Shown in pieces: positions 1 to 12,799 of a stretch of DNA of 64,000 nt. A model generated the notes under the pieces. The model ran no database searches and had not been told where the DNA came from. It saw nothing but the letters and a program-made list of their open reading frames with translations. The stretch covers positions 22,482,177-22,546,176 of the forward strand of contig CM070596.1 in the NCBI GenBank assembly GCA_036346395.1, written 5' to 3'. This DNA comes from Hsuehochloa calcarea (lineage: Eukaryota; Streptophyta; Magnoliopsida; Poales; Poaceae). Position 1 is the first letter of the stretch; each line of letters begins with the position of its first letter. Made by a program: the position numbers and the translations under genes.

Positions 1-1400
1 GAAGTTCCTTTTTCCAACACCGGTAGTTAGATTAATCGAACTTCCGCTCCATACGGTGGTAGTTCCGATTTCTGACTCGACCGAAGCAGTCCAAGCGAAA
101 ACCTCAACTCTCAATCTAATCAACACACTTGTCAAATACTCATCACTCAGAGTGGAGGACCTCTCACATGGTCTCTCAGAAACTAATAAAACGGTAAATG
201 CAGGGGAAACAAACTACTGCCAAAGTATATTGCTCGCGGTGATCCTCCAGAAGCACAAGCTTCTAACAAAAATATATTACTAATCAAAGCCTGAAGAACA
301 ACTCAACTGATTGATGCAAGAAAAAAAAAAGGAAAACAATACTACTAGCTAGTAGTGTTAAATGACACCAATATGGTATACATTCAATTAATTTACTAGC
401 TTGTAGATCAGTCTTATCATATATACTTTACATATGCATGCATGCTTTGCAGTGAGGTTAAGAGATCCTTTTGCAGTAATGAGTAAGATCAGTGAAGCAA
501 AACGCAACTAGTGAAGAGATCACATCCATGTTTTGTTTCTCAACACTTTCCTCCTTGGTTCCCTTTTCTTTTTAGTGCTTAGTGGGGGCTTTATATCTAT
601 TATAGCTACCTGGGATACAATCCACATCCAGGTAGCAATTTCAATTGAATGAGAGTCTATAATTGCTATTAACTGATCAATTAGAGTACTGAACCGTGGA
701 ACCTTATTGATTCACTTCTCGCATACTTAACTAGATCTAAGTTCATGTTTGCACAACTAGATCATGAAAATAGCAAGCACCTGGTGGTGGCCTCTCGATG
801 TTGGACTCATCCGCATGATCTTGGTTTGGGCAGCTAACATGTGTACCATCTCCAGCATCAGCACCAAAAGCAACTAGATCTGCCATTGATCCCGCCGTAT
901 GTTGAAAATGTAGAACTATTGTAAGGTTGATCAGGAGTACGCAACAATATTGTAATATCAAATAACAGTCCAATTCTACAGCAGAACTATCAGAATTTCA
1001 TAAAAAATGTAGAGGAGCCACCAAATTTCACGTGTGCTTTTCCTTTTGTCAAAAATTTATAAAACACACAACAATAGCAGATAGCTGCAGAAGTTTAAGG
1101 CTGGTGAACTCATTTCCTCTGTAAATTAAGTATGATAGTAATCAGTACATGGAATAAAGTGAAGAGTTCCACATAGGATCAAGGACAAGCAGCCTACAAC
1201 TATATTAATAAGTGTCTAGTTACTAACCGGATTAGATAATGTAGGCAGTGGTGCCCCTGGTGTAGTGGCATCAAGTCGAGTTTGAAGTGCTTGTATATTT
1301 GTTTATTTCAGTCATATGGGGTGAGAATCTACTAGTAATGTCAGCTAATGGTAACTAAAAAAGGAATAGTGATGGTACTAACATCTTCTTATATGAATTG
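1..1400. other. AT-rich stretch without a confident gene
   Basis: No convincing complete gene is visible. The first 70 bases contain three GAASTTCC-like palindromic cores (1-8, 37-47, 60-68). The same motif recurs in the copia LTR at 24933-28165, so the window may open inside a remnant of that family. A minus-strand open stretch at 743-973 is bounded by plausible splice sites and could be a last exon of the CACTA ORF to its right, but I recognise no domain. The left end of the CACTA element was not found here. Confidence 0.3.
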
Positions 1401-1414
1401 AAAACAAAGAAATA

Positions 1415-3781
1415 TCAAGGTAAGCTTGTGGAAATAAATGAATTGCAATTTGCATCGCATATAGGGTTTGAAGTCCAAACCTGGATCATTTGCTCCAATC
1501 GCTGCCTAGCCTCGATTTCATCTTGTAGCCTGGCCTCAAGCTGAGAAACCCGGTCAGTTGATGGTCTCACTCGTCTTTGAGGGTGTACATCATCCGTTGA
1601 TCCCGTACTTGTTGTTCGGACCTCCGAGAGGGTTGTCGGTGTGCTAATGTAGCCGGCACCGATCAAGAAACGGCCATGTTTCTTCCCCTTTCCAGCCCTG
1701 TATGAATCTCCTTTACAGCAGTCACATCCAGTGGTGAATTCATTACGTCAAAGTCTTGACCATGAATCTCCTTAGCAGCCTCAGTATATACATCCTGTTG
1801 GACAAAATCATAAGTGAGCGAATTTCATCAAGGACAAAATCATAGTGTAGAAATGGTACCAAGTTACGTGTTTGCTATTTGGTGCATAGGGTGCCCTCCT
1901 GATCACCCCTCCTAGCTTCTACATATGCCTCTACATCGGAGACAGACCTCTGCTTCTTCTTTTCCTGCACCCAAAAAAAACCACGAGGTATATAAATATG
2001 TATCTGCAATATTCAATCAATATGAACATGTTGACCTACCAAGTGCTTCTTGTAACGAGCTATGGAGGAGTTGCCTTGGCGATGTGCTACCCCACCCATC
2101 GGTCCCTAGCAGCACGGGACGCCTCTAACCACTGTTCGTTACACCACCTCTTTTGGGCAATCTGCTGCCATGCATCTTCACACTTTTAGGCCCACCAAGG
2201 TATTGCCTAATTTAACAAAGTGTTAAATATGAATAAACTAGAATTGATTGTAAACTAGAACCCACAAGAAGCAATGGCATGAATGAACTAAAACAATGCA
2301 TGGATAACTGACAACATATAGTACAGTAGATTTTGGGACCCAACACCCACTCTTCTGACTTACATTTTTACTAGAACGAATTATGATTAGCTGCATGTAG
2401 TCCTCCAAAGTGCTATGCGTTTGGCAAGCCTCGGCCCTATGAATTTCCTTTCCAAAGACTTGTGTGTGGTAATAGATCACTCCTTGGATGCGTGCTTCAT
2501 AGATCATCTGTGGGATCCACTTTTTAACAACATTACGCACCACTCTCCTAGAATCAGCTTCCTGTCCATCAGCCCATCTAAACCACCACTAGATAATAAC
2601 AAGATAACACAGGACACATCATAATGCTACAAATCAACATACTGGTCATAAACAAGCATTACTTGGAAGTTTTATAAACAAGCACAGTATTGGAGCATGA
2701 ACAGTATAAGGATAGTATTATAGGAAGACTAATGTATTGAATTCTAGCAGTCAATATATGAATCTATTTCACAGAATGATCACACCAGTAAACTATATGT
2801 TCTTTCCTTTCTCTGTGTGTGTATGAACGAGAGAGGGAGAGGGAGCGAGCTAATTACGTACTAAATGGACAGTTGGGACAAAATTGGTCATGCATGTAGT
2901 ACAAAAGTAGACTTGTTAAATAAACCTGTGATCTATTATCAAAGAAACGACTAGCTCTAGCTATAGCAGGTATGGCCACTAAACTAATGCTCCATTTCAC
3001 CACTGTAAATAAAATATATCTATGTATATATTCAACTGCATTGGCTCTTGAAGTGATCACGGCCCACTAAGTGAGGAGCACACCAATTAACCAAAAGCAG
3101 TAAGGATCCTTGTCACTTACCCAAAAACTTTCCTCCACCCGCTGCAAACAATTGTCAAATTGTATTTCTGGTTCTGCAGCGGTATCTTCAGCGGCCTTGT
3201 AGTGGTGCCATGTCCATGCAGGCTCCTGCCTTCCTCTGTAGATGACCAAGCCAGGGAAGTGCCATCGAATCAACACACCAATTATGCCGTTTGGAAGTCT
3301 ACATTTCTCAGCCCCTCCTTCTCGCCATTGCCTACACATTAGTTTTTTTGCGGTCTGTAAGCAAGTAGGATAAATTAGTGAAAGTGATAACAATTTCTTA
3401 CGTGTCGCCAACAGGAACAATGACAGTCTTGTCCTCCTCTCGGGTTGGTTGTGGTGGCAAGTTCGCAGGTCCTCGCAACCAAAAATCTTGTGTTGTAGTA
3501 TTGTCTTCCGCCTCAGGGTACTCATCCTCCTCACCCTCTTCCTCACTAGGATGCTGATCATTATCCACATGATCAGCACGCGAGGGCTGCAGGGTAGAGG
3601 TGCCTGATCTAGTAGAGGTAGACCCCACGTTGCTTCCTGGAGGGGCCGCGGCTGCCCCTCTGCCTCCATGACATGGTGCTGCCACTTTGGAAGATAGACG
3701 TCTACCTCGACTAGAGTATGCTGCCCCTTTGATGCCACTCACTTTAGGTGTCCTGAAATGAAATGAAATTAAATAAATCAA
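1415..3781 (-). pseudogene. CACTA second ORF, plant transposase (Ptta/En/Spm, Transposase_24-like)
   Basis: This multi-exon ORF lies downstream of TNP2 on the same strand. The first exon (about 3401-3781) encodes an acidic, low-complexity N-terminus rich in Glu, Asp and Pro and ends at a GTAAG donor near 3401. The second exon (about 3121-3335) holds the family signature: a hydrophobic stretch ending WHFPG, then PAWTWHHYKAAED, then a segment ending ESFW before another GTAAG donor. A later exon near 2380-2570 has the basic segment VVKKWIPQMIYEARIQ, and 1480-1666 is a heptad-like stretch rich in Gln, Glu and Arg that fits a coiled coil. Such proteins accompany TNP2 in CACTA elements and may bind the element ends. 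Exons 3 onwards are hard to join and carry stops, so I treat the gene as decayed. Exon limits are approximate. Confidence 0.55.
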
Positions 3782-3864
3782 TTAATATAGCGTAATCAAG
3801 TAAGCTCATACAAAAAATTAAAAACATGCAGCAAATACATGCAAGACGTACAAGAAGATCATGC

Positions 3865-6800
3865 TTAGAAGTAGTCGTCTACAATAGGATCCTCCGCAGA
3901 TGGCCCCTCTAAAAAGTCATCGTCACTCTCATGAGGTGTTGACTCGACCTTATCCCCTTCAGTGCCATCAATGTCCAAGCGATTAAGTACTTCCAAATCC
4001 TCTTCGTTGACAACCTCCTCAGCATCGATTAGAATGTCTTCTATGTGATCGTCCCCTTACCCAATTATTATTTCAAAAGTCCTTGGGAGCCCATCTTCTT
4101 GGAAGAATAGGTCAACACTTCCTGCTCACTAGGGGTAGGTAGTTTACCATATGGTTGCACCTTATGTACTACCCACCAATCCACTAGACTACGCATAGTT
4201 TTTCATGGGTACGGGATGTAGTATACTTGGGTGTCTTGCTGAGCCACAATAAATGGATCATTGCCTGGTAGGAGTGATTGATGTGCAACTTCAACCACCC
4301 AAGTGATGTGTCCTTTGACTCCCCTAAACGGATGGAACCAATGACATTTGAATAACATAATTTTGAGAGGTTTGCTACCATGGAAATATAGTTCAATTAT
4401 TTCTTCAATTAATCCATAGTATTCAACAGTTGTATTGCTCCCATCATGCCCTATAGTCACCAATCCACTATTAATTGTTGTTGCATTAGGCCATTCACGC
4501 TCATGTGTCAATGTTCGGAAGCGGTACCCATGCACATCGTAGGTACTATAGGACAACACCCGAGTGTGGCATCCTTGAGGAACTTGCCTCAATTCGCTGC
4601 TCATAGACTTGTCCTTCAAGCTCTACAGGATAAATAGAACGGGTTTCATGTGTTAGTTCATCTTTACTTAGCAAATGTTATGTGCAAGGGGGACTAGCTA
4701 AAAGGGAAGTTACTTTCTGATAGAACCAGGTTGGAAAATTCGGTTTGCAATTCCCAGCACCCTTCCTAAGAAGGGTTTCAATTTGTTTTTCGGATGGATC
4801 TCGACATTGCTTCCACTCGTTCCTAACAAATTCCCTACAGGCAACAAGACATGTACATTAAAACACTCATGCATCAATTGTAGGGAAAAGATAATTGTTG
4901 CATACCTAATGTAATCATCCACTTCAGAGAGATTGGTCAAGACATACAATATCGCAGTCAACCACTCATCCCGCGATAAAACTTTGGGAGTACCACTGCT
5001 TGAAGTATCACCTCTTCTAGTGAAGAGGCTAAGTTGGCAATCATTTTGAGGGATGCCAATGTTGTATCGTGATGTTCAATTGTGCACCGTGTGAACATTG
5101 TCAGCAAGGTATATTGATGTGAAATGGGAAATTTCCTCAAGTATGTATGCCTCCACTATTGACGTTTGAATACGCGATCGATTTTTTGCTTTGCCTCGTA
5201 GTTCCTTCTATTCCCTCTCAATTGGATACATCCACCGGTTTTGCACTGGTCCCCCCATCCTAGCTTCATAGGGGAGATGAAGAATCAAATGTTGCATTGG
5301 ATTGAAGAAGCCAGGTGGAAAGATCTTTTCCAACTTGCAAAGCAACACAGGTACTTCACGCTCCATAGTAGACATCACCATGGGATCTATCTCTTTCGCA
5401 CATAGCTGTCGATAAAAGAAGCTCAACTCCGCCATCACTTGCCAAACACACTCGGGGACGTAGCCACGAATCATCACAGGTAAAAGGTGTTCCATGAATA
5501 TGTGGTAGTCATGACTCTTTAGGCCATTGATGCGCATGGTAGCTAAATTCACTCCTTTCCTTAGATTTGCTGCATACCCATCATGAAACTTTAGGGTCTG
5601 AAACCATTCCAAAATCTCTTTCCTCTGAACTCTAGTTAGGCAGTAACTAGCTCTTGGCTTCTCCCACTTGCCAGTAGCTGGCTTGTGGATCATATTCAGC
5701 CAAGGCCTGTTGCAAAGCTCCTCTTGGTCAAGTCGAGCCTTGACATTGTCCTTCGTCTTGTCTGGAATGTCAAAGAATGTGCTAAATATGGCCTCTGCAA
5801 CATTCTTCTCATTGTGCATTACATCTATGTTATGCGGAAGAATGAGCTTATGGAAGTATGGTAGCCGCCACAAGCTTGGAATGTGGGTCCAATTGTGCTC
5901 CTCGCCATATTTCTCGAACCCATCTCCATCGTCAAGAGGCTTCAAAGCATCTAGCTGTGCACGAACCTCTTCACCTGCCAGCCGACATGGTGGTCCACTG
6001 CGGACAGCAATATTTGCCCTAAATCCATTTATGTCACTTCTAAATTCGTGGTCAATTGGAAGGAATTGAAAATGACAATCGAAGAAGGAATGCTTGCAAC
6101 CATGCTTTAGCCAACAGCCACGCAACGCCTCCCTGCAGATTAGGCATGGCATCTTACCATGTACACACCACCCACAGAATATCTCGTACGCCGAAAGTCA
6201 TGCATGGATGTGTGGTACGCGACCCGCATGGTGAAGTTCTGTTTCGCTGATCGATCATATGTTACTATGCCTTGTTCCCAAGCATGTAACAATTCATCCA
6301 CCACCAGCTCCATGAATACACTCATATTCTTCCCTGGGTATTCAGGACCAAGGATTATCAAGGAAAGGAATATGTTTTGCTTCTGCATGCAAACGCCGAG
6401 TGGGAGGTTAAGGGGAATGACAAACACAGGCCAACAAGCATGCAAAGACAAGCCCCATACCAAATGGGTTAAACCCATCGATTTCGATTGCAATTCAAAC
6501 ATTCAGAGGCTCATGGCGAACTCTACATAGTCTCGATCAAATTGCTTCCATGCTTCACCATCAGATGGGTGGACCATCTTGTCATCATGGTACCGACGAC
6601 CATACTTGTGCCATATCATTTGTTTGGCAGAAACCTCAGACATGTACAACCATTGGATTCGTGGCATAAATGGTAGATAGCGAAGTATTTTTCTGCCAAT
6701 AGGAAGCTGCCTCTTCTGACCATCACCGAAGTCAACCTCAACAATCCTAGACTAACCACACTTATCACAGTGATCTTTGTGCACCTTCTCATTCCTAAAT

Positions 6801-7451
6801 AGCATGCAATGATTTGGACAAACATCTATCTTCTCATATGGCATATTTAGTACGCTTATCAATTTCTTGGCCTCATACAAGTTAGCGAGCAGTTTGTGAC
6901 CATTAGGGAGAAGGGTGCTAAACACGCTTAAGAATGCATCAAAGCAAGCAATGCTTGTCTTTGGCCCAGGACTTGATGACAAGTAGTCGTGTGATGGCAT
7001 CTAGTTGGGACACCTGTGTTTGCCCATGAAGTGGTTGACTCGCTGCGGACAACATATCAAAGAAAGCCCTTGTTGCAGGCTCCGGTTCTTCCTCTACAGG
7101 TGGCATATATGCATCACGCACATCATCTAGCATGTCATCTATCCTACTCTCATTGTGGCCGCCATCGTCCATTTCTTCCCTTAGCACATATGATCTACTA
7201 CGTTGTGACTCGCCGTGATAGACCCACACGGTATACCCTGGCCGAAATCCATACTTGCACAAGTGTGCGATCATTGTTGCCCTCATTTGTGGCCGTGTGT
7301 TCGAACAACGAGAACAAGGGCACAACACACCCTTCCATTACTCTTAGCAAATGCTCGATCCACAAAATTAGTCGTCTTTTCTATCCATTCTTCGCTACAA
7401 TCACCCATCTCTCTACGCCCAGTGTACATCCAACTACGGTCCTCAGTCATC
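3865..7451 (-). pseudogene. TNP2-like CACTA transposase, frame-broken
   Basis: This is the main transposase of the CACTA element. The chosen start (ATG near 7451) gives MTEDRSWMYTGRR, the usual opening of the transposase-associated domain, continued after a frameshift near 7325 by a Cys-rich CPCSRCSN segment. Next come a segment with CPNHCMLF and a CDKCG zinc motif (6752-7000), the Transposase_21 core (6140-6502, with CWPVFVIPLNLP and GPEYPGKN), the rest of the core with the DUF4218 region (5208-6152, with NIDVMHNEKN and LPYEARMGGPVQNRWMYP), and a DUF4216 domain (4203-4619). An intron is likely near 4834-4912. The acidic C-terminus stops at 3865. At least four frame changes and one stop near 6753 separate these blocks, so no single full-length protein is encoded. 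Confidence 0.85.
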
Positions 7452-9479
7452 CTAGTGTACAAAACATAATGCATATTTTAATCCGACTTGTTATTTATGT
7501 CAAAAATAACAAATACAGAGCTAGCTAGAAGTTACTATAGGATACATGCCCTATACATGTACACAAAAACATATTGACATGAAGACAATATAAATGATCA
7601 ACAGATTCTACATAAGCAAGAAACATCAAGAACACAATCACCTGAGAAGAAGAGGTTCAATCGAGAGGCGTTATCACCTTCAAAGATCTAAAAACATTCG
7701 TGATGACCAAATCTGAGTACTTAAAATACTGCACATACATGCACAGAAAAGAAGAGGTCAATAACAGGTAGCTGGATTTATGGTAGTGAATAGCATAAAT
7801 ATCAGGTAAAAATATAGACACTCGGGAAACAAACAGTTTCTAGTAGTGATGTGTGTAGTTTTTGTGCTGCTTACATGCTTCAGGGCATTGTACTAAATAT
7901 ACTTGATCACCATGTTGCTATATGAAATAAGGTCATGGAGAACTTACAAACTTCATGAAGTATGATTTTTAGTTGGTAACACTCTTCAGCTATGTGATTA
8001 TAAGCTGTTGGTCTTTCAACAAAGAACAAACTCGACAGGCGCCATATGTTCAAGTATGACAATATGCACAAACACCAAATGCTCATTTATATATCGTGGC
8101 TTTTATTTACATATTTCTACTTTTTTGTGATTCTACAATGTATTTTGCCTGAAGCGGAATAGCATTCTGACAAATTAGATAATATGACATTCTTAAATTG
8201 TTGTGCTTGCGTAACAAGAGACATGTAAAATGTATATATGTAGACTCAATGATGACATATGGGGAATTGCCCATTTGATATTTTTCTTCCTCTATGCATT
8301 CTGTTCTGTATTAAGGTTTCTCCCTTTCACAATTACTGCCTGTGGTTCTATGCTATACTTGTAATCGGAATTGTTAGTATCCACTCGGACCACTATGCAT
8401 TTTGGAAGCTAAAATGACAAGTGAAGTAGCTTTTTTAACTTGAGCCTCAGGATGTGAGAGGTCATTTGCCTCCATTTGCAGCTTTTCATAAATTTTATAA
8501 ACTCAAAATTGGGGAGTGAATCTTGTAGGCCATAGCTCATATCCATAAGTATTGAAAGTGTAAATAGTGCATATACTAATAATTTTCATTTTCTGATGAT
8601 TCAACTGCTCCCAACACATAATCATTGCAACCTGTAGTATAAATATTTATGAGTGTGTTATCCTGAAGATCTTGTAGTTTTTCTTCTTCAGATCACCCAA
8701 TAAAGTAAATCCACAACTATTTCTTCCCCTTTTCCTTGTGACCGTTTTTAGACTGCGGCAAATATTTGGAGTTTTCTACTTGTTGTAAGTTTGTCAACCA
8801 CATTGTTAAACAATTAAGGTACGAGAGTTTCTGTACGCGTGAAAACACTGTACTTTAAATATCGCCTGCGAAAGGAACCTTTTCATGGACTATTGAACAC
8901 AAAAGAACCACTAGCAGCATATATAACAATAGGCTGGTTCGTGAAAGCTATGAAGAGTTTCTCATGAATCATGTTACACAAAGGGAAAAATCAATTTGCA
9001 GATGAATAGTATGTACTGATGTTTACTTCACATTTATGTACACAAATAATTAGTAACATGCCTTTGAAGGACAGTATAATATATCAAGCAACGAATCGTT
9101 ATTCAACATGCAATTCTGTCATTTTTATTTAAGTATGGCTAAAACTGCTATCCATTTAACTATGTACCTAAGATGTGAAAGATTATTTTGTTGGGCTTAC
9201 GGGGATTATTTATACTTCTTTAAAGGAAGTATCCTACATGCATGTGCACACTTGTCTTTCTGGTTCTGATATTCTTGTACACATATCACAACACCATGGC
9301 ACAGTGATAAGCTACAATTACTTGTACCGAAGCATGGTGTTGCAAAAGTATTGCCTTCTCTCTATTAACATAAACAGAACTACAGTCTACAATGCATTTG
9401 TTGCCCTGACAATGTGAAGAATATATCAGTAGTCCTAATCTCAAACTATATGATACCAATGTGAAGAAACAACCAAGAG
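7452..9479. other. AT-rich non-coding stretch between transposase and GC-rich leader
   Basis: No gene is recognised. Apart from the terminus-like sequence at 7805-7848 this is AT-rich DNA with only short chance ORFs. If the GC-rich exon at 9490-9915 is the first exon of the TNP2 gene, most of this stretch is its first intron. If the element really ends at 7848, then 7849 onwards is older flanking DNA. Confidence 0.4.
7805..7848 (-). repeat. Internal copy of the CACTA terminus
   Basis: These 44 bases match the true-looking terminus at 10071-10114 with two differences: one G/A in the CTCGGG core and one A/G next to the TAGTG end. It reads as a right-hand terminus on the plus strand. Unlike 10114 it is not backed by a run of CACTCGG subterminal repeats. 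Confidence 0.7.
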
Positions 9480-9489
9480 TAGACTGCTT

Positions 9490-9915
9490 ACCTCGGGAGG
9501 ACGAGCGAGCGAAGCCGAACCAGGGACGCGGGAGGGGGCGCGCACGGGCGGCGGTGCTAGGTGCCAGGGAGGAGCTGCCGAGCCGAGAAGGAGGCGCTGG
9601 AGGGAGAGATTGGCCGGAGGAGGAAGAGAGCCAGGGGATTTCGATGGTGAGATCGCCAGGGAGGAGGGAGCCGGGGAGGAGGGAGCCGGAGCACGGCGGT
9701 GCCGGAGGAGGAAGGAGGCGGGCGGCGCTCGGGAGGAGGGAGCCGGGGAGGGAGGCAGAGGATGGCGTTGCCGGAGGAGGGAGGAGGCGGGCGGCGCTCG
9801 GGAGGAGGGGTAGGGGAGGAGGCGGCGCTTGGGAGGAAGGGTTAGGGCGCGGGGGAAAACCAGTGCGCGCGGAACGGGGAAAACGGTGCCGTAGAAAAAA
9901 AAAAAACAGGCGCAA
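9490..9915 (-). other. GC-rich 5' leader exon of the CACTA transposase
   Basis: This is a strongly GC-rich block with tandem purine-rich modules. Read on the minus strand it looks like an untranslated or weakly coding first exon rich in Ser, Pro and Leu codons, ending at a good splice donor (GAG|GTAAGC, near 9491). GC-rich leaders just inside the 5' subterminal repeats are common in grass CACTA elements. A plus-strand Gly/Arg/Glu-rich ORF across it is a composition shadow. Confidence 0.5.
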
Positions 9916-9932
9916 GATGGTCTCTTTTCGCT

Positions 9933-10114
9933 CCCGAGTGTTTTAAAAACACTCGGGACAATTGTTATTTCCCGAGTGTTTCATATAACACTCGGGACAG
10001 TTATTTGTACCGAGTGTTTATAGCTCTTACCGAGTGTTTTGTGAAACACTCGGGATCCATCTAGACACTCGGTAAAAATATAGACACTCGAGAAACAAAC
10101 AGTTTCTGGTAGTG
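9933..10114 (-). repeat. CACTA 5' terminal and subterminal repeat block
   Basis: The block ends TAGTG at 10110-10114 and holds about nine copies of ACACTCGG or its complement, several paired head to head (for example around 9941-9957 and 10034-10054). In En/Spm elements such subterminal repeats are binding sites for the TNPA-type protein. The three bases after the end are TTC (10115-10117), one side of a possible 3 bp target duplication. Confidence 0.8.
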
Positions 10115-10134
10115 TTCGGTAACATACATACCGC

Positions 10135-10380
10135 TTGATCATCTGCATTTCCTTCGCGAACGTTGAAGGCGCCATGTTTTTTCTTTCCTGTATATCCTCA
10201 TCTTGACTTGAGTAACACTGGCAAATTGGTAATCCCGAATGCAGGACGGCTGAAATTCCAAACAACATTCTTTTTACTCGCCACTAATTGATAGGAGCCA
10301 ATTTCCCTTCTTCTGGAAGAACGGCAGCAGCCAATTCTCCGTCAGCATCTGTAGAAAAGTCTAATGGATAATCAAGAATA
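10135..10380 (-). other. Exon-like open stretch of unknown function
   Basis: On the minus strand an open frame from the ATG at 10268 runs about 45 codons to a donor-like CGG|TATGTATG near 10135, about 20 bases from the CACTA terminus. Upstream, near 10355, the sequence has a TTTCTACAG acceptor and is open in two frames. I do not recognise the product (it contains CQCYSSQDEDIQERKN). It could be a host exon with the transposon in its intron, or chance. Confidence 0.2.
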
Positions 10381-10825
10381 ACCATGTATTCTTAGAACAA
10401 GAATCACAATTCAGAACGTGTTAATCTAAAAACATTTGACAACTCCTTACCCGAAACAATTTTGTCAAAAGAAATGACAAAACTTCAAGAACGTTACACC
10501 TATGAAACTAATAAAATTCCCACTAGCTAGATTGACCGCTTGTAGTGGATAAGTGCCAGACTGAAGTCAGAAACAAGGAATGCATGTCAGAGTGTTATGA
10601 TCACAACAAAGTAGAGCCTAATGCACCTCTTTTCCATGTAAAACACTAAATATGTGGCCATAGAATTTGATACTTTTCACATTGACCGAACAAACTAATG
10701 TGCAAGTATCTTTTGCTGAGTAGGATCCGATGCAAAAGAGGATACTTGCCTTAACCTGGTTTGTTAGGCCAAAGAGAGAGCACTTTTTGTCACAATCAGT
10801 ATTAATAGCAACACAATAACAACTC

Positions 10826-11420
10826 CTGAAAGCTAATGGCCACTCCAAAACAATATTGGAGTCCTTACAACAAGCAGGTCGTAAAGCCAAATCATTTCAG
10901 ATTCAAATGACCTACCCAGACAGACATGTCCACCTGATGGGGCCAAGCATAGTTATGCATCCCCATCACAACATTCAGCTGTCCTGTGTGTAATGTGCTG
11001 TGCAGTAGGATCTGTGGGGTAAGAAGACTCCAAACAATTTGTTCAGGTTAGTCAACCCCCTATATGTACCATAAAGGAAAAACATAAAATGTTATACGAA
11101 AACTCAGGAGAAGACATAGTGACAGTTCTAAAAGGCTAATGGCCACTCAACAATATTGGAACCCCTATAGCAACCAGGTCTTAAAGCCTAATTATTTCGG
11201 ATGCAAATGACCTACCAAAACAGACAGCTGTACACATATAGAGCCAATCACATATACATCCCCATCAGAGGGTTCGGCCGTGCGTACTCTGCTGTCCAGC
11301 ATTGTAGGATCGGGTCATGCGAAGTGGCAAGAATACAAATATTCTGTTCACATCAGCTCCCTATGTGGCTATTATGACCATACCCGAAAAATACAAGATT
11401 TGTTAGAAATTCACAAGAAT
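10826..11420. repeat. Degenerate direct duplication, period about 300 bases
   Basis: A segment starting GCTAATGGCCACTC near 10830 recurs near 11135. Both copies continue with the same order of landmarks: CAATATTGGA, AGCAGGTC/AACCAGGTC, AAATGACCTACC, CATCCCCATCA and a TGCTGT block. Resemblance fades after about 165 bases but seems to persist weakly to the end of the period. No ORF follows the duplication. Confidence 0.45.
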
Positions 11421-12646
11421 GGAATTTGCATACTTCCTCCTCAACAAATCAAAGTCAATGATTTTATGATATTTTATTTGTTATTTGCTTTTGCAAAGAG
11501 GACAATTTTTTTTTTTTTGCAAAAACAGTACTCACATTAATCACCTATAACTAAGAAACTGGTTAGAACAGGTAAAAACTGGAATTCAAAGCAAAATTTC
11601 AACTAGTTCAGCAGCATTTTGTTTTATTCTGGAGGACGGAGAATGCCTTGAGAAAATCTCCCAGTGACTCTTACGAAGAATCATCCAGTTTTTTGTTGTC
11701 TGCTGTGAAATTCCAAATATAAATCATTTGTTAAACTAAAGATCAAGTAATCACCAGCCTATGGCCTACCTAACCTGATTATTTTCGAAACCCTGATGAG
11801 CACCACCGCATAAAAGTAATCAGAACGAAAATAAATTTCCTACGGGGATATGATCAGAAAACTTCCTAGTAACCAACATAACCCCAAAAGAGCAGACAAT
11901 GCTGCTAGTTTATGATATCTCGTATAACTTTGGAGAACCAAAAGAATTAAAAAGGAAAATGAATAGAATTAAGATTATAATTTCAAAAATTATGAGGGGA
12001 AAAAGAACATGGGCCGAAGGCCCATGGCCCCCTTGGCTCATGCGGGAGCGGCTGGCCATTAAAGAACCAGGGGGAGGGGCCAGCTGCCTAACCTTAGCCG
12101 CCCCGGCCGGCGCACCCTGCTGCCCTTGGCCGGCGCTTCCCCTTGCCACCACCTCCCATTGGCTGGCGGCTCTCCCCTGCCGCTGCTACTACTAATGGTG
12201 GAGGCGCTGCTGTGGGCTAGCAAGGAGGAGCAAGAGGAAGGAGACGGGAGGAAAGAAAGAGGAGGGAAGAACTCGGGCATCGCGGCCATCATTGATTTTT
12301 TCAGGGTAACAATCTGGTAGCCATTAGTTTGATTCTAGCATAGCATTTGTTCAGGTTATATATGATTTTGATCATGGGAAGTATAGCTTTTGGGAAACCC
12401 TAATTCGTTAAACTACGCTGTAAAACCTTGTGAGGGTAATTACGGGTATTTATGTTTAAATTTAGGGTTTTGGCTAGTTAGAAACATTGTGGGTAATTTC
12501 ACTAGCTTTCCAAGAAGGTCTAGATCACCAAGATTGGAGTTGTGAGTGAAATGTTATGGCCTCGGGAAGGTCGCTGTCCAGAATTCGGTTGTCAATGACG
12601 GTTGTCGTGTAGATGTGCTAGTTACAAATAGTATACGAAATAATTT
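11421..12646. other. Non-coding flank with a GC-rich patch
   Basis: No gene is recognised. 12005-12290 is a GC-rich island with short overlapping ORFs on both strands and no family signature. 12340-12646 resembles the inside of gypsy-type LTRs in style (a run like GGTCTAGATCACCAAGATTGG) but no boundary is visible. The copia LTR begins directly after AATTT at 12642-12646. Confidence 0.35.
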
Positions 12647-12799
12647 TGTGGATATTATGGGGATATGCTCATTATCTTAGGATGATGTTACAATTGGCAA
12701 TGGCGTTGAAAGTTTATCGAATGATGCGTTTTTGGCAAAGTTCAGTCTTTGTCGGTCATTGGCGATCATGGCCCTACTGTGGTAGTCGAGCCAGGCCGG

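Larger units (their letters stand above)
1415..10114 (-). mobile_element. En/Spm-type CACTA DNA transposon, degraded
   Basis: This composite is read on the minus strand. Its right end (10110-10114) reads TAGTG on the plus strand, so the element begins CACTACCAGAAACTG on the minus strand. Subterminal CACTCGG repeats in both orientations follow, then a GC-rich leader, a TNP2-type transposase and a Transposase_24-type second ORF. This is the usual grass CACTA order. The opposite terminus was not located and may lie outside the window, so the left coordinate is only the limit of the recognised coding part. A second terminus at 7848 means two nested or rearranged copies are possible. The coding parts carry several frame breaks, so the copy is probably not autonomous. 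Confidence 0.75.

Noticed and set aside
9461..9946. Plus-strand Gly/Arg/Glu-rich ORF of 161 codons
   Set aside because: It lies opposite the CACTA GC-rich leader, is open in several frames and has no family signature. It reflects composition and short tandem modules.
12059..12320. Overlapping ORFs in a GC-rich patch on both strands
   Set aside because: No signature and composition-driven. A host first exon could not be excluded but is not supported.
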